Positions 47,491-55,823 of a stretch of DNA of 64,000 nt are shown one piece after another. The stretch's first letter is position 1. Each line of letters begins with the position of its first letter. Source of the DNA: Clostridiales bacterium (GTDB lineage: Bacteria; Bacillota; Clostridia; Saccharofermentanales; Saccharofermentanaceae); contig JAFWMQ010000015.1 of assembly GCA_017510605.1 (NCBI GenBank), forward strand, positions 1-64,000, given 5' to 3'. The notes under the pieces are model-generated. The model was given only the letters and a program-made list of their open reading frames with translations. It did not search any database and had not been told where the DNA came from. Both the position numbers and the translations under genes were made by a program.

Positions 47491-47588
47491 CTTATTTCGT
47501 CCCGCATCTTCGGCCTGCATGTGACGTAAGATGTTGATGGCCTGAGCCTATAAGATTATTAACATCTTAACATCTTACTTTGCAGGCC

Positions 47589-48584
47589 TTATTCGGCTTG
47601 CGGGAGCTTCCAATACCATCGTTCGTTCATGCGAACGGATAATATGCCGAGCTCCCGCTTCGCGCTGTTCGCAGTTGATCTGCATATACCGCTCTCTTTG
47701 AGCCGGTTCATGCACTCATCTGCGAGCATCATGCTTCCGTCAGCAAGAAGCTCTTCAAGAAAGCTTTTGGCTTCTTGCAGGCGGTCGTTTGGCCTTCCTG
47801 CGCCAGGACAGATGTCCAGGCTTCGTAAGAGTTCGTCAGCTTTCTTGTCTGAAAGGCCGGTGAAGTCCATACCTTTATCACTGAGCTGAAAAACATAAGA
47901 CCCCATCTCAGGTGCAAGGTTCGACTTCAACAAAGACAAATACCGCTTGTCTTCGTCTTCGGGATCTCTGGCTAAAAGAAGGATACTTCTCACGGCACCT
48001 ACTACATCGATAGATCCGGGTACACGGTACTTTGCTCCGATTCCCGACATTTTATTTAGATGGTTGACAATAACGATCGCACAATCAGTTTCACGTGCTG
48101 TCTGAATAAGAGCATTGAACTTTGGTCTTACTTCATTGGAAGCGTTGATGTTTCCATCGCCAAAGTAAGAGGATAGTGGATCTAAGACAATGAGTTTTGC
48201 ACCTGTTTGTTTTATAGCCTGCAAAAGACGGGGATCCTCAAAGGTTAGGTGCTTTTTTGACTCATCAATATACTCGAAGTTATCAAGGTTTCCGCCTGCT
48301 TGTTCGAAGCGGGGGATGATGGTGTCATCGTAATCATCCTCTGTGCTTTGGTAGATCACTTTTATTGGCGCAGGCGGTTCTTCATAATCCGTGAAGGGCA
48401 GAGGGTCACCTCTGGTCATATAGGCAGCAAGTGTGAGCATAAAGGTGCTCTTACCGTCTCCCGGATCTCCCTGAAGAAGCGTGATCTTCCCTTTGGGAAT
48501 TAAAAAAGGCCAGAGCCATTTTACAGGCCTGACCTTTACGTCTTTGGCACTGACTAATTCCAGCGCCGGTTCTTGTTTTGCCAT
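47589..48584 (-). CDS. RepA-like RecA-fold (AAA_25) ATPase
   Basis: 331 residues. P-loop GDPGDGKST (39-47), a second motif KLIVLDPLSSYF, and a sensor-like VNHLNK followed by SIDVVGAVRS place it with the RecA/DnaB-like AAA_25 family, which includes plasmid RepA helicases of the RSF1010 type. The C-terminal ~70 residues look like a winged helix. Of the candidate starts, ATG 48584 is 8 bases after AAAGGAG and is preferred. In mobile elements this family often serves replication of the excised circle; that role is inferred from the upstream iteron-like repeats. Confidence 0.85.
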   Translation of the reverse strand: MAKQEPALELVSAKDVKVRPVKWLWPFLIPKGKITLLQGDPGDGKSTFMLTLAAYMTRGDPLPFTDYEEPPAPIKVIYQSTEDDYDDTIIPRFEQAGGNLDNFEYIDESKKHLTFEDPRLLQAIKQTGAKLIVLDPLSSYFGDGNINASNEVRPKFNALIQTARETDCAIVIVNHLNKMSGIGAKYRVPGSIDVVGAVRSILLLARDPEDEDKRYLSLLKSNLAPEMGSYVFQLSDKGMDFTGLSDKKADELLRSLDICPGAGRPNDRLQEAKSFLEELLADGSMMLADECMNRLKESGICRSTANSAKRELGILSVRMNERWYWKLPQAE

Positions 48585-48611
48585 AGGCATAACTCCTTTC
48601 ATAGATTTGGA

Positions 48612-48646
48612 ATAAAAAAGCGGCCGTTCATTCGTGAACAACCGCT
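48612..48646 (-). terminator. Attenuator-like terminator in the ATPase gene leader
   Basis: On the minus strand, a 12-bp stem (AGCGGTTGTTCA with TGAACGGCCGCT, including two G-U pairs) with loop CGAA, followed by TTTTTT. It lies between any upstream promoter and the ATPase start 28 bases further on. It would stop most transcripts unless an alternative fold forms. Confidence 0.7.
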
Positions 48647-48735
48647 ATGTAAAAGAGGGTATTATTGTTTTGATAGCCATGAGGATCGGTGACCAAAATA
48701 TATGTCCCTCTACTTATAAGCAGTGGGAGAGGGTC

Positions 48736-48821
48736 AAATCGGACATAAAAAACACAAGAAACCTGAAATCTGACACAAGAAGTCTTAAATCTGACATGAA
48801 TTGGCCGTTTCAATCCGACAT
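48736..48821 (+). repeat. Four iteron-like direct repeats (AAATCTGACAT)
   Basis: AAATCGGACAT at 48736, AAATCTGACAC at 48766, AAATCTGACAT at 48787 and AATCCGACAT at 48812, spaced 30, 21 and 25 bases. They sit ~150-240 bases upstream of the RepA-like ATPase start, where iterons of a replication origin would be expected; an operator function is the alternative. Confidence 0.6.
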
Positions 48822-48866
48822 TAGTCAAAAACTCTGTTTTTAGCTAGCAGGTATTTTATGCTGCAA

Positions 48867-49317
48867 AAATCCGTTTTTAACGGTAGTAAAACAATAGACC
48901 ATAAGGTTCTCGCATTGCTGACTACGAGATCATGGGACTCTCACCCCGGTGGCTTTCTGCCCCGCTGCGCTCATTGGGTGCGACGGCTCGCGGGAGAACA
49001 TATCCCGCTTCAACGCTCAGCCTGTGACTACACAGAAGTATCATTATCACTTTGCACCTGTCATCGCCTCCCTCAGGTTGCAATCCTGATTCTGACTCAT
49101 CCCCGTTATCGCTCTCTTCTGAAGAAGGTCTTCGCGCGGTCGGAGTCAACTTGGCTTGGAATTTTAACTCCAGTACAAGTAACGTTCCTTACGGCTTGGT
49201 AATATTCAGTTGTCAAGGTCCGGTGAAGATTGAAAAATCTCTCTTCACCTTTACTGAACTGAGAAGCTGTTTTGTCAGGGGTGTTTTTGGCGGAAAATTG
49301 AGAATGTAATATTAAAA
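48867..49317 (+). ncRNA. Putative structured RNA, copy 1
   Basis: First of two diverged copies of a ~450-base sequence with no credible protein. Hairpins on the plus strand: CGGGA/TCCCG with an outer G-C pair (near 48988-49014), CTGTG-ACTA-CACAG (49023-49036), TCAGG/CCTGA (49073-49089), and a terminator-like GGTGAAGA/TCTTCACC (~49222-49249) inside a closing stem TTCAGT/ACTGAA. The inner loop of the last hairpin reads GATT-GAAA-AATC, a GNRA tetraloop only on the plus strand, which suggests that strand is the RNA. I do not recognise the family. Confidence 0.5.
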
Positions 49318-49455
49318 GGCCCGATCTGTCCCAAAACGGTTACAGATCAAGCCAAAATTATTGCCCAAGCTCAGTTTGAAAAGAGTTTTGGTATGCTTAC
49401 TGTTAATTTGGAAATATCAGGCTTAGTAGAGTAACCATATAGAAATGGTTTTTCC

Positions 49456-49914
49456 AAATCCGTTTTTGCAGTAGTAAAGTAGTCGACCTTAGGGCTCTCG
49501 CATTGCTGTTACGAGATCATGGGACTTTCACCCCGGTGGAATTGCTCCCCGCTGCGCTCATTGGGTGTGACGGCTCTCGGGCGGACTTTGATCCCGATTC
49601 AACGCTCGGCCTGTGACTACGCAGAAGTATCATTATCCCTTTGTATCTGTCATCGCCTCCCTCAGGTTGCAATCCTGATTCTGACTTATCCCCTTTATCG
49701 CTCTCTTCCTGGATGGAAGGTCATGGCGAGGTCGAAGTCAACTTGGCTCGGTATTTTAACGCCGATACAAGGAACGTACCCTTCGGTCCAGTATTAAGCT
49801 GGGTGTCCGAAGAAGATCGAAATAAATCTCCCTTCACTATTACTGGACATTGCCCCCCGTTTTGGCCCCCCGTTTTTGGCGATAATTTTGAAAATGTCAT
49901 AAAACTAGGCCCAT
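49456..49914 (+). ncRNA. Putative structured RNA, copy 2
   Basis: Second copy, ~589 bases downstream of the first, both opening with AAATCCGTTTTT. Differences from copy 1 keep pairing: the outer pair of the CGGG/CCCG stem changes from G-C to T-A, CACAG becomes CGCAG (A-U to G-U), and the closing stem changes from TTCAGT/ACTGAA to TCCAGT/ACTGGA. Central segments of about 33 bases are identical. Between the copies lies a separate hairpin, GATCTGT/ACAGATC (49323-49348). From 49915 to 50182 I see nothing but a short echo of the sequence near 48725 (TGGGAGAGGG). Confidence 0.5.
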
Positions 49915-50182
49915 GGTGTTACCACTTCTTAACACCTTGGGGCTTATATGACATTCCAAACGACCTTGGAATTATTTCGACCTTCACTTACTAGGAATGG
50001 GAGAGGGCAAAATTATGTGGTCTAAAGCAAAAAACAAAAATTTCATAATGAATCCTTCACAAGTACTGGACTTGGCACCAATTTACAGTCCGTATTTAGT
50101 GAGAAATCCGAAAATGTAATAAATCTATTTTCTGTAAGTGGCATAATGTAATTAATCTCATGCTTCTTTTGGGAAATCATTG

Positions 50183-52555
50183 ATGAGTGCATGTATTAGA
50201 AAGACTATTATCAGAAAACTATCACTGCTTTTAACAGTGTCTGTTCTTGCAGGCTCATTTTTTGGTTGTTCTTTTGGCAGAAAAGTAGATGAGGGTGGTG
50301 AGAAAGTGTCTGCCGATACTCCATGGTTCGATTGTAAGGTCACGGATTGTGAGGTAAAGCGCGAAAATACAAATGATTTTGCAGAGGATCAGATAAGCCA
50401 GTACCCGATAGGAAAAATCTCAAATGGCTACGTCTATGCTCTTAATGTTATCGGATCCGATATAGTGGAAGTGTATCTTTATTCCGGAGAAGGAACCCGG
50501 ACCGCTGAATTGGATCTTTTCGCGAAAGTAGAAGAGTTATACCCTGAGCTGTGCATGCCGGAATTCAGAGGTGCATACGATCTTTATATTCAGGATGGCA
50601 AGCTGAAATTAAAGATCGATAATCAGAGTGATATGTCGATAATGCTCTTTGACGTGGATCTTTTGAATGGGACAGTAGAATTGTCCGCTACATACAGCGT
50701 TCAGAGCAGCAAGCCTTCCGGTTATAACTTGTTTAGTGTTAATAGAGTTAAATGCGGTGAGAACGAGTTGTTTGTAAGCTTATATGAGAATTTCTGTATC
50801 CTCAGCGTAGGGCCTGATGGCAAGACTTCGATATATAACCCCGGTCCTGAACTGGAAATGGATCTTTCAGGATATGTTTCTGATCTTCTGCCTGTAAGTG
50901 ATACTCAAGCGTTGTTTTTTGATTATCAGACACAGAAGTACTTCCTTTATGATGTGACCTCCGGGAAGCTCTCAAAGGATACTTCGGAATACGACTGGAT
51001 CAAACCATATTTTAACTGGTACAGACCTGATATCCGATACAATACAGGCAGTAATGGAGAAATATACTTTATTACTCCGGATGCGGTGGCAGTTCCGGAC
51101 TTTGGTAAAAAATGTTTCAACAACCTTATTCTTCTCGAGAATATGGATATAAACAGAGCTGTCTTTGCTTCATCCGGCCAAGAATACTGTTATGTTGCTA
51201 ATGCAAATGAGGAATCAGCCGAATTTATCGTAATGGATTATATGCCGGAAAAAGACGGATGCGGATTTGAGATATACAATGCCACAAAAGCGAAAACTAA
51301 TCCTCATGCGGGGAAGAGGATCATAACTACAGATGGTTTTTATAAGGACGTAATATATACCGCTATTTGGACTTTTAACAGAACGGATAAGGACTATTAC
51401 ATCAAGATAGTACCGAATATCTATACTGATGCTGAGCGCAGTGCAAATACATCTGATAAGCCTGCGATATATACAAGAGGCGAAGTCGGAAACCGTATGA
51501 TGGTCGATCTTATGGCCGGTGACTGCCCGGATGTGGTTTTCTACGTGACAAGTTACGGCCAGTTAAATAACGGCAACTGCATGATGGATCTGAAGCCCTA
51601 CTTAGAATCCGGCAAAATGAAAAATCAGGTTTTCGATAACATCGTCAAGGCTTGTGAGAATGACGGATGTCTATATGCCATGCCGTTGTCGTTCGTTTTG
51701 GATGGAATTATCGTAGACAGAACCAAATGCGGATTTGAGGGTAACGGAATGACATTCGATCAATTCGGTCAGTTTACTGATTCTTATTGCAATGGCCTTA
51801 ATGTTATTTCTAACAGCCGGACAGGTTTTATGGGCAAATGCTTAAATTATCAATATGACGTTGTCGAACAGAACGGTACTGTAAACTTTGATTGTACGGG
51901 ATTCAGAGCAATGGCAGAGTTTACCCGTGATCATGTTAACGATGTGGAGATCAATGATTATTGGAACAGTTTCACACGGTCCTCGATTTGTTCTAATAAT
52001 ACCTGTATTGAAGGTTATCTTGGCTGGTTCAGTGAGATTAAAAGCGCTCCCTTCGGTTATGGTGATGCGGATCTGATCGGATTTCCGTCAGCTGATGGCC
52101 GCGGACCAGCTGCAAATATACGTTGCTTTGTATCGGTGACACAAGGTTCCAAATGTCCGATAGGTGCGTGGAGATTTATAGAAACGCTTCTAAGTGAGGA
52201 TGTTCAAAAGAGCCTTTGCAGTCAGACCGGTACTTTCCAGAATGAATTCCCGCTCAATCGAAAAGCATTTGATGAGGTTGGAGCAGACTGCGTTGATATC
52301 TTTAATCATCAAATAGATCAGGAGTACAGTTGGCAGACCGGTGCCGACAAATCAAGCCTGTATACGAAGAAAGATGATCTCAACACCTTGAAAAAAGTTG
52401 CTGAGTCGTTAGATCACATCTATAAGTCCGATGCAGATATCGATATTATTGTCTTTGAAGAGATCCAGCCTTATTTAGCCGGAGATAAATCCCTTGATGA
52501 AGTCATCAAGATAATGAATGACAGGGCAAGGACTGTCATGAATGAAAGAAGATAG
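50183..52555 (+). CDS. Solute-binding-protein-like lipoprotein with long N-terminal beta domain
   Basis: 790 residues. A signal peptide with the lipobox-like SFFGC (about residue 29) precedes ~370 residues of beta-rich sequence. The C-terminal ~400 residues resemble the extracellular solute-binding protein fold (family 1/8): CPDVVFYVTSYGQLNN, then LKPYLESGKMKNQVFDNIVKACENDGCLYAMPLSF, and GAWRFIETLLSEDVQKSL. No permease or ATPase genes accompany it. It is a paralogue of the next gene. ATG 50183 has only a weak site (GGGA, 8 bases away). It may be a sensor or ligand scavenger rather than a transporter part; function unknown. Confidence 0.75.
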   Translation: MSACIRKTIIRKLSLLLTVSVLAGSFFGCSFGRKVDEGGEKVSADTPWFDCKVTDCEVKRENTNDFAEDQISQYPIGKISNGYVYALNVIGSDIVEVYLYSGEGTRTAELDLFAKVEELYPELCMPEFRGAYDLYIQDGKLKLKIDNQSDMSIMLFDVDLLNGTVELSATYSVQSSKPSGYNLFSVNRVKCGENELFVSLYENFCILSVGPDGKTSIYNPGPELEMDLSGYVSDLLPVSDTQALFFDYQTQKYFLYDVTSGKLSKDTSEYDWIKPYFNWYRPDIRYNTGSNGEIYFITPDAVAVPDFGKKCFNNLILLENMDINRAVFASSGQEYCYVANANEESAEFIVMDYMPEKDGCGFEIYNATKAKTNPHAGKRIITTDGFYKDVIYTAIWTFNRTDKDYYIKIVPNIYTDAERSANTSDKPAIYTRGEVGNRMMVDLMAGDCPDVVFYVTSYGQLNNGNCMMDLKPYLESGKMKNQVFDNIVKACENDGCLYAMPLSFVLDGIIVDRTKCGFEGNGMTFDQFGQFTDSYCNGLNVISNSRTGFMGKCLNYQYDVVEQNGTVNFDCTGFRAMAEFTRDHVNDVEINDYWNSFTRSSICSNNTCIEGYLGWFSEIKSAPFGYGDADLIGFPSADGRGPAANIRCFVSVTQGSKCPIGAWRFIETLLSEDVQKSLCSQTGTFQNEFPLNRKAFDEVGADCVDIFNHQIDQEYSWQTGADKSSLYTKKDDLNTLKKVAESLDHIYKSDADIDIIVFEEIQPYLAGDKSLDEVIKIMNDRARTVMNERR

Positions 52556-52564
52556 CTTTCATAA

Positions 52565-52601
52565 GTGGCTGAAGAGTGGCTTAAAAAAGGAACGTGAAGC
52601 C
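52565..52601 (+). repeat. 37-bp direct repeat after lipoprotein gene 1
   Basis: Matches 55138-55174 with few changes (both contain AAGAGTGGCTTAA and AAAGGAAC followed by TGAAGCC). Each copy follows a lipoprotein gene, so gene and 3' flank were probably duplicated together. Confidence 0.7.
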
Positions 52602-52669
52602 TGGCCCCCCCCATTTAATGTTATTAGATGTTCTTTGGACGCTCCTAAAGAGGGTAGATTTAATTAAAT

Positions 52670-52714
52670 CTTAAGAACATCTTAAGAACAAATCAGTTAA
52701 CCCTAATCTATAAT
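52670..52714 (+). promoter_or_regulatory. Promoter with tandem CTTAAGAACA boxes upstream of lipoprotein gene 2
   Basis: TATAAT at 52709-52714 has no good -35. Instead, CTTAAGAACA occurs twice (52670-52679 and 52681-52690), an 11-bp period, ending 18 bases before the -10. Direct repeats of one helical turn at this spot are typical for OmpR/PhoB-type activators. Confidence 0.55.
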
Positions 52715-52771
52715 GGGATTATCAGATGACCATATTCTTGATTTATGGATTTGTCTTAAGGAGATGGTGGT

Positions 52772-55060
52772 ATGAAAAAGCATATATGTATACTGATTAT
52801 ATTTGCTATGCTGCTCGGATTGGCCTCGTGCGGTTTGGGTAATGCCAATCTGAATAAGATCCGAACTGTATCTGAAAACGATGATTGGTAGAATGATACT
52901 GAGACGGTTATAACTCCGGAAGACATCAAGCAGGAATTCAATGTGGATTTTTATGAGCTGCTGGGTAATTTCCTGGCCGCTGATGAAGATTCTGTGATAC
53001 TTGTTTTCAATATCTGGAGCAAGGAGTCAAACGATGCGGTCTTAAAGCATTATTCCTACGACGGTAAACTGCTCGGTCAGGTGCACCTTGCTGATTATTT
53101 CGGCGAAGGAGTTCAGTTCTATCAGCCGGAGACTATTTATAAACTGAATGGCAAGTATTATACGGTGATCCAGCATTCTGTTAAGGGTTCGGATTCTTTT
53201 GTCGACGAAGGCTTTGAGATCGATTTCGAGAACTCTACTTTGAAAGATCCATTTGCTCTGAAGCTGCCTGATGACGGCAGCATGTTCTCGGAGATCAGCA
53301 CCATGATGGGTGTAGGAGATAAGCTTGTTTATCTCATGTCCAAGGGCGACTTCTATAGTCATTCATATAAGATCTGTGTGGTCGAAGGCGGTAAGACCAG
53401 AACATTCGTCCCTGATTTTGGTGCCGATGCTAAATTAAGTTACATCGCGAACTTTATGAAGTACGGAGACGGAGTCGCTTTCACGGCCGAGACGACTGAG
53501 AATGGTGTCGAAAAGAAGTATTTCTGCACTTTGGATATTGATACATTCACCATGCAAAAAACTGAGCGCAAAGATCAACTGTTCAGAGCGAGCTTTATTC
53601 CGGACTGCGGCGTTTTCGATTGCAACGATTATAAAGCGGTCTGCAAGGTCGATATCGAGACAGGAGAGACAAAGCAGCTTGCAGACCTGACACATTCATA
53701 CATCTCCGGACAGTACGAGGATCTGAGGATCGTGTGGGCCACGGAAGATCGGATCGTTCTTTATGTTGATGAACAGGGGCCTTTAGGCGGTATGTCCACG
53801 TCGCATCTGATAACGCTGGACAAAGCGGACACCAATCCCAATTCCGGCAAAAAGATACTGAGCCTGGCTTATACCGACTGGATCAGCAAATTTGAATATG
53901 GTGCCGTAAATGCTTTTAACAGGAGTTCTGACAAATATTTCATCGAAGTAACCTCCAAGTATTACGACGCTGCAACAAGCGTTTATGACAATGATGCATA
54001 TCAGTCTGACTACACCCTTATAGATGCCTCAAAGGCAAACGCCGTCGATCTTCTCAAGGCTGATATCAGGAAGGGCGAAGGCCCCGATCTGGTTCTGTAT
54101 GGATCAGACAGTGCGCAGCTCAATAACCCGGATTATCTAATCGATCTGACAAAGCGTATTAAGTCTGAGAAAAGCCTTACAAACGGTGATTATGTGAAGC
54201 TCGTAACTTCGCCTAACGGGCGCGACGGCGGGCATTACCGCTTAGATTACGGCTACAACTACACTGCGTTGATGTTAAAGAGCGACTTTATAAGCGATAA
54301 GCAGGCGGGCCTGACCTTCGATCAGTATGACAAGCTGATAGACGAACGCAACGGCGGGAACAGCATCCTCTTCGCTGACGACCGCTCATTGATGAAAATG
54401 TTCATTGAGAACTCCGACATCATATCCTATACCAAAGAAGGTGCTGTCACGCTTGGAAATGCCGGTTTCAAAGCATCCGCTGAATATATCGCGTCGATCC
54501 CTGACGTAATGCCGCATGACGATACGAACTGGGTGAAGATGAAGAATATGCAGATCTTAGAAGGCGTGACCTTCAATTCGTTCGTTTACTTATACGAAAC
54601 CGCATATAAAAATTACTCGATAATAGGCGTTCCTTCTTCGGACGGACATGCTGAGGTTATCAGGGGCAGAGGCGTCGGCATTACGAGCTGCTGCGCACTT
54701 CAGGATGCCGCCTGGGAGTTTGCACTGTCATTCATGTCTCCCGACTATCAGAATCAGGTAAATGTCCATTACGACCCTGTCCTTAAGAGCGCTCAGAAAG
54801 CATCTTTCGAGGCGTATATCGACATCAGGAATTCGCATCTCAATCCTTATGACAATACTGCCATTCCTGTCGCAAAAGGCATCGCGGATTACTATATCGC
54901 GCAGACATCAGATGCAGTTACGGTCCCTGATATGGATTCCGGCATAATCGTCATAATGAACGAAGAGATGCCGGCATACTACACGGGTCAGAAGTCTCTT
55001 GATGAAGTGACGAAGATCATCGAGAACAGAGTAAATTTGATGCTTGCCGAAAGAGGTTAA
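52772..55060 (+). pseudogene. Second solute-binding-like lipoprotein, interrupted by an in-frame amber codon
   Basis: ATG 52772 with GGAGATGGTGG upstream starts a lipoprotein signal (KKHICILIIFAMLLGLASCG, lipobox LASC, Cys20). Codon 40 (52889-52891) is TAG, directly after Trp39. The same frame then runs without any other stop for 722 codons to 55060, encoding a protein similar in layout to the preceding lipoprotein, with an SBP-like C-terminal half (GPDLVLYGSDSAQLNNPDYLIDLTKR, AAWEFALSFMSPDYQNQV). The gene is either freshly inactivated, read through, or contains a sequencing error. Reinitiation at GTG 52943 has no ribosome site and would yield no signal peptide. Confidence 0.8.
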
Positions 55061-55137
55061 TATGGAAAATCATTGGTTGTAGTGACTAATTACACAACTG
55101 AGACTTTCATGGATGAACAAAAGTAAGCAATAATTAA

Positions 55138-55174
55138 GTAGCTAAAGAGTGGCTTAAGAAAGGAACATGAAGCC
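55138..55174 (+). repeat. 37-bp direct repeat after lipoprotein gene 2
   Basis: Partner of 52565-52601; see that entry. It supports tandem duplication of the lipoprotein unit. Confidence 0.7.
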
Positions 55175-55248
55175 CAGCCTCTGTACGTTCAATTTTTGGA
55201 TGCTTCAAAACAACTTGCTGTTCAATAGCAATCGGACAACCGATTATG

Positions 55249-55276
55249 GCCTGAGAAATATCTCAGGCTTATTTAT
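55249..55276 (+). terminator. Terminator before the sigma factor gene
   Basis: Perfect 8-bp stem GCCTGAGA/TCTCAGGC with a 4-base loop, followed by TTATTTA. Confidence 0.75.
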
Positions 55277-55347
55277 GTGAATGTCAGAATTGAAGTACTA
55301 AAATCGTATTATTTGTGAGATCTCAATACAACAAAGGAGGTTGCCAA

Positions 55348-55821
55348 TTGAAAAATAATGCGGTGCTAAGATTATTCTCCATATATGCAGATGATCTTTA
55401 CAGGTTCGCTTTGTCTTATATAGGCAGTAAATGTGAGGCTGAAGATATTGTTCAAGATGTGTTTGTGAAATTGATATCCAAGCCGTTGATTATAAGACCG
55501 GAACAAGAAAAAGCATATTTGTTGAGGATGACTGCTAATTTGTGCAAGGATTATCTGAAATCCCCCAAATACAAGGAAAACGTTGATATTGAAGCTCTTG
55601 GAGATGTTGTTGGAGTATCTGTTGATTATTCAAAAGATGATGATTCATTGTTCAAGTCTCTTAATCAAATGGATGAGATATACAGAATACCAATCTATCT
55701 GCACTACTACGAGGGATACTCTCACAAAGAGATATCCAAGATTCTAAAGGTATCAGAGGCCGCAATAGCAAAGAGGATAAGCAGAGGAAAGGAAGAATTA
55801 AGGAAAAGACTGGAGGAATAA
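55348..55821 (+). CDS. ECF-like sigma-70 family RNA polymerase sigma factor
   Basis: 158 residues. Region 2 is seen in DDLYRFALSYIGSKCEAEDIVQDVFVKL and region 4 in IPIYLHYYEGYSHKEISKILKVSEAAIAKRISRGKEEL; there are no regions 1 or 3. The start is TTG 55348, fixed by AAAGGAGG 7 bases upstream; an in-frame ATG at 55315 would put the ribosome site inside the gene. It directly precedes a gene for a one-helix membrane protein that is probably its anti-sigma. It may drive the lipoprotein genes of the same element, though this is not shown. Confidence 0.9.
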   Translation: MKNNAVLRLFSIYADDLYRFALSYIGSKCEAEDIVQDVFVKLISKPLIIRPEQEKAYLLRMTANLCKDYLKSPKYKENVDIEALGDVVGVSVDYSKDDDSLFKSLNQMDEIYRIPIYLHYYEGYSHKEISKILKVSEAAIAKRISRGKEELRKRLEE

Positions 55822-55823
55822 AT

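Larger units (their letters stand above)
47105..47576. repeat. Five AAGATGTT boxes flanking the oriT region
   Basis: AAGATGTT occurs at 47105 and 47528 (plus) and in reverse at 47146, 47561 and 47569. The outer copies form a longer imperfect inverted repeat (around 47104-47128 and 47552-47578) enclosing the whole ~470-base gene-free region. They are plausible protein-binding sites. Apart from these, oriT and a terminator, I see no gene in this region; the ORFs there have no ribosome sites. Confidence 0.55.

Noticed and set aside
47119..47507. Minus-strand ORFs of 60-126 codons across the oriT region
   Set aside because: They cover oriT and a terminator hairpin and lack ribosome sites.
47105..47576. 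CRISPR-like array from the AAGATGTT boxes
   Set aside because: Repeats are only 8 bases, in both orientations and irregularly spaced, and there are no cas genes.
48858..49309. Overlapping ORFs of 85-114 codons in structured repeat copy 1, and a similar 92-117 codon pair in copy 2
   Set aside because: No ribosome binding sites, frames shift between copies through indels, no recognisable protein, and substitutions follow base pairing rather than codon positions. Part of the frames is similar between copies only because the DNA is.
48867..49914. Interpretation of the tandem repeats as a group I or group II intron
   Set aside because: I looked for the group II domain V hairpin and group I P7-like core on both strands and saw neither; no intron-encoded protein is present.
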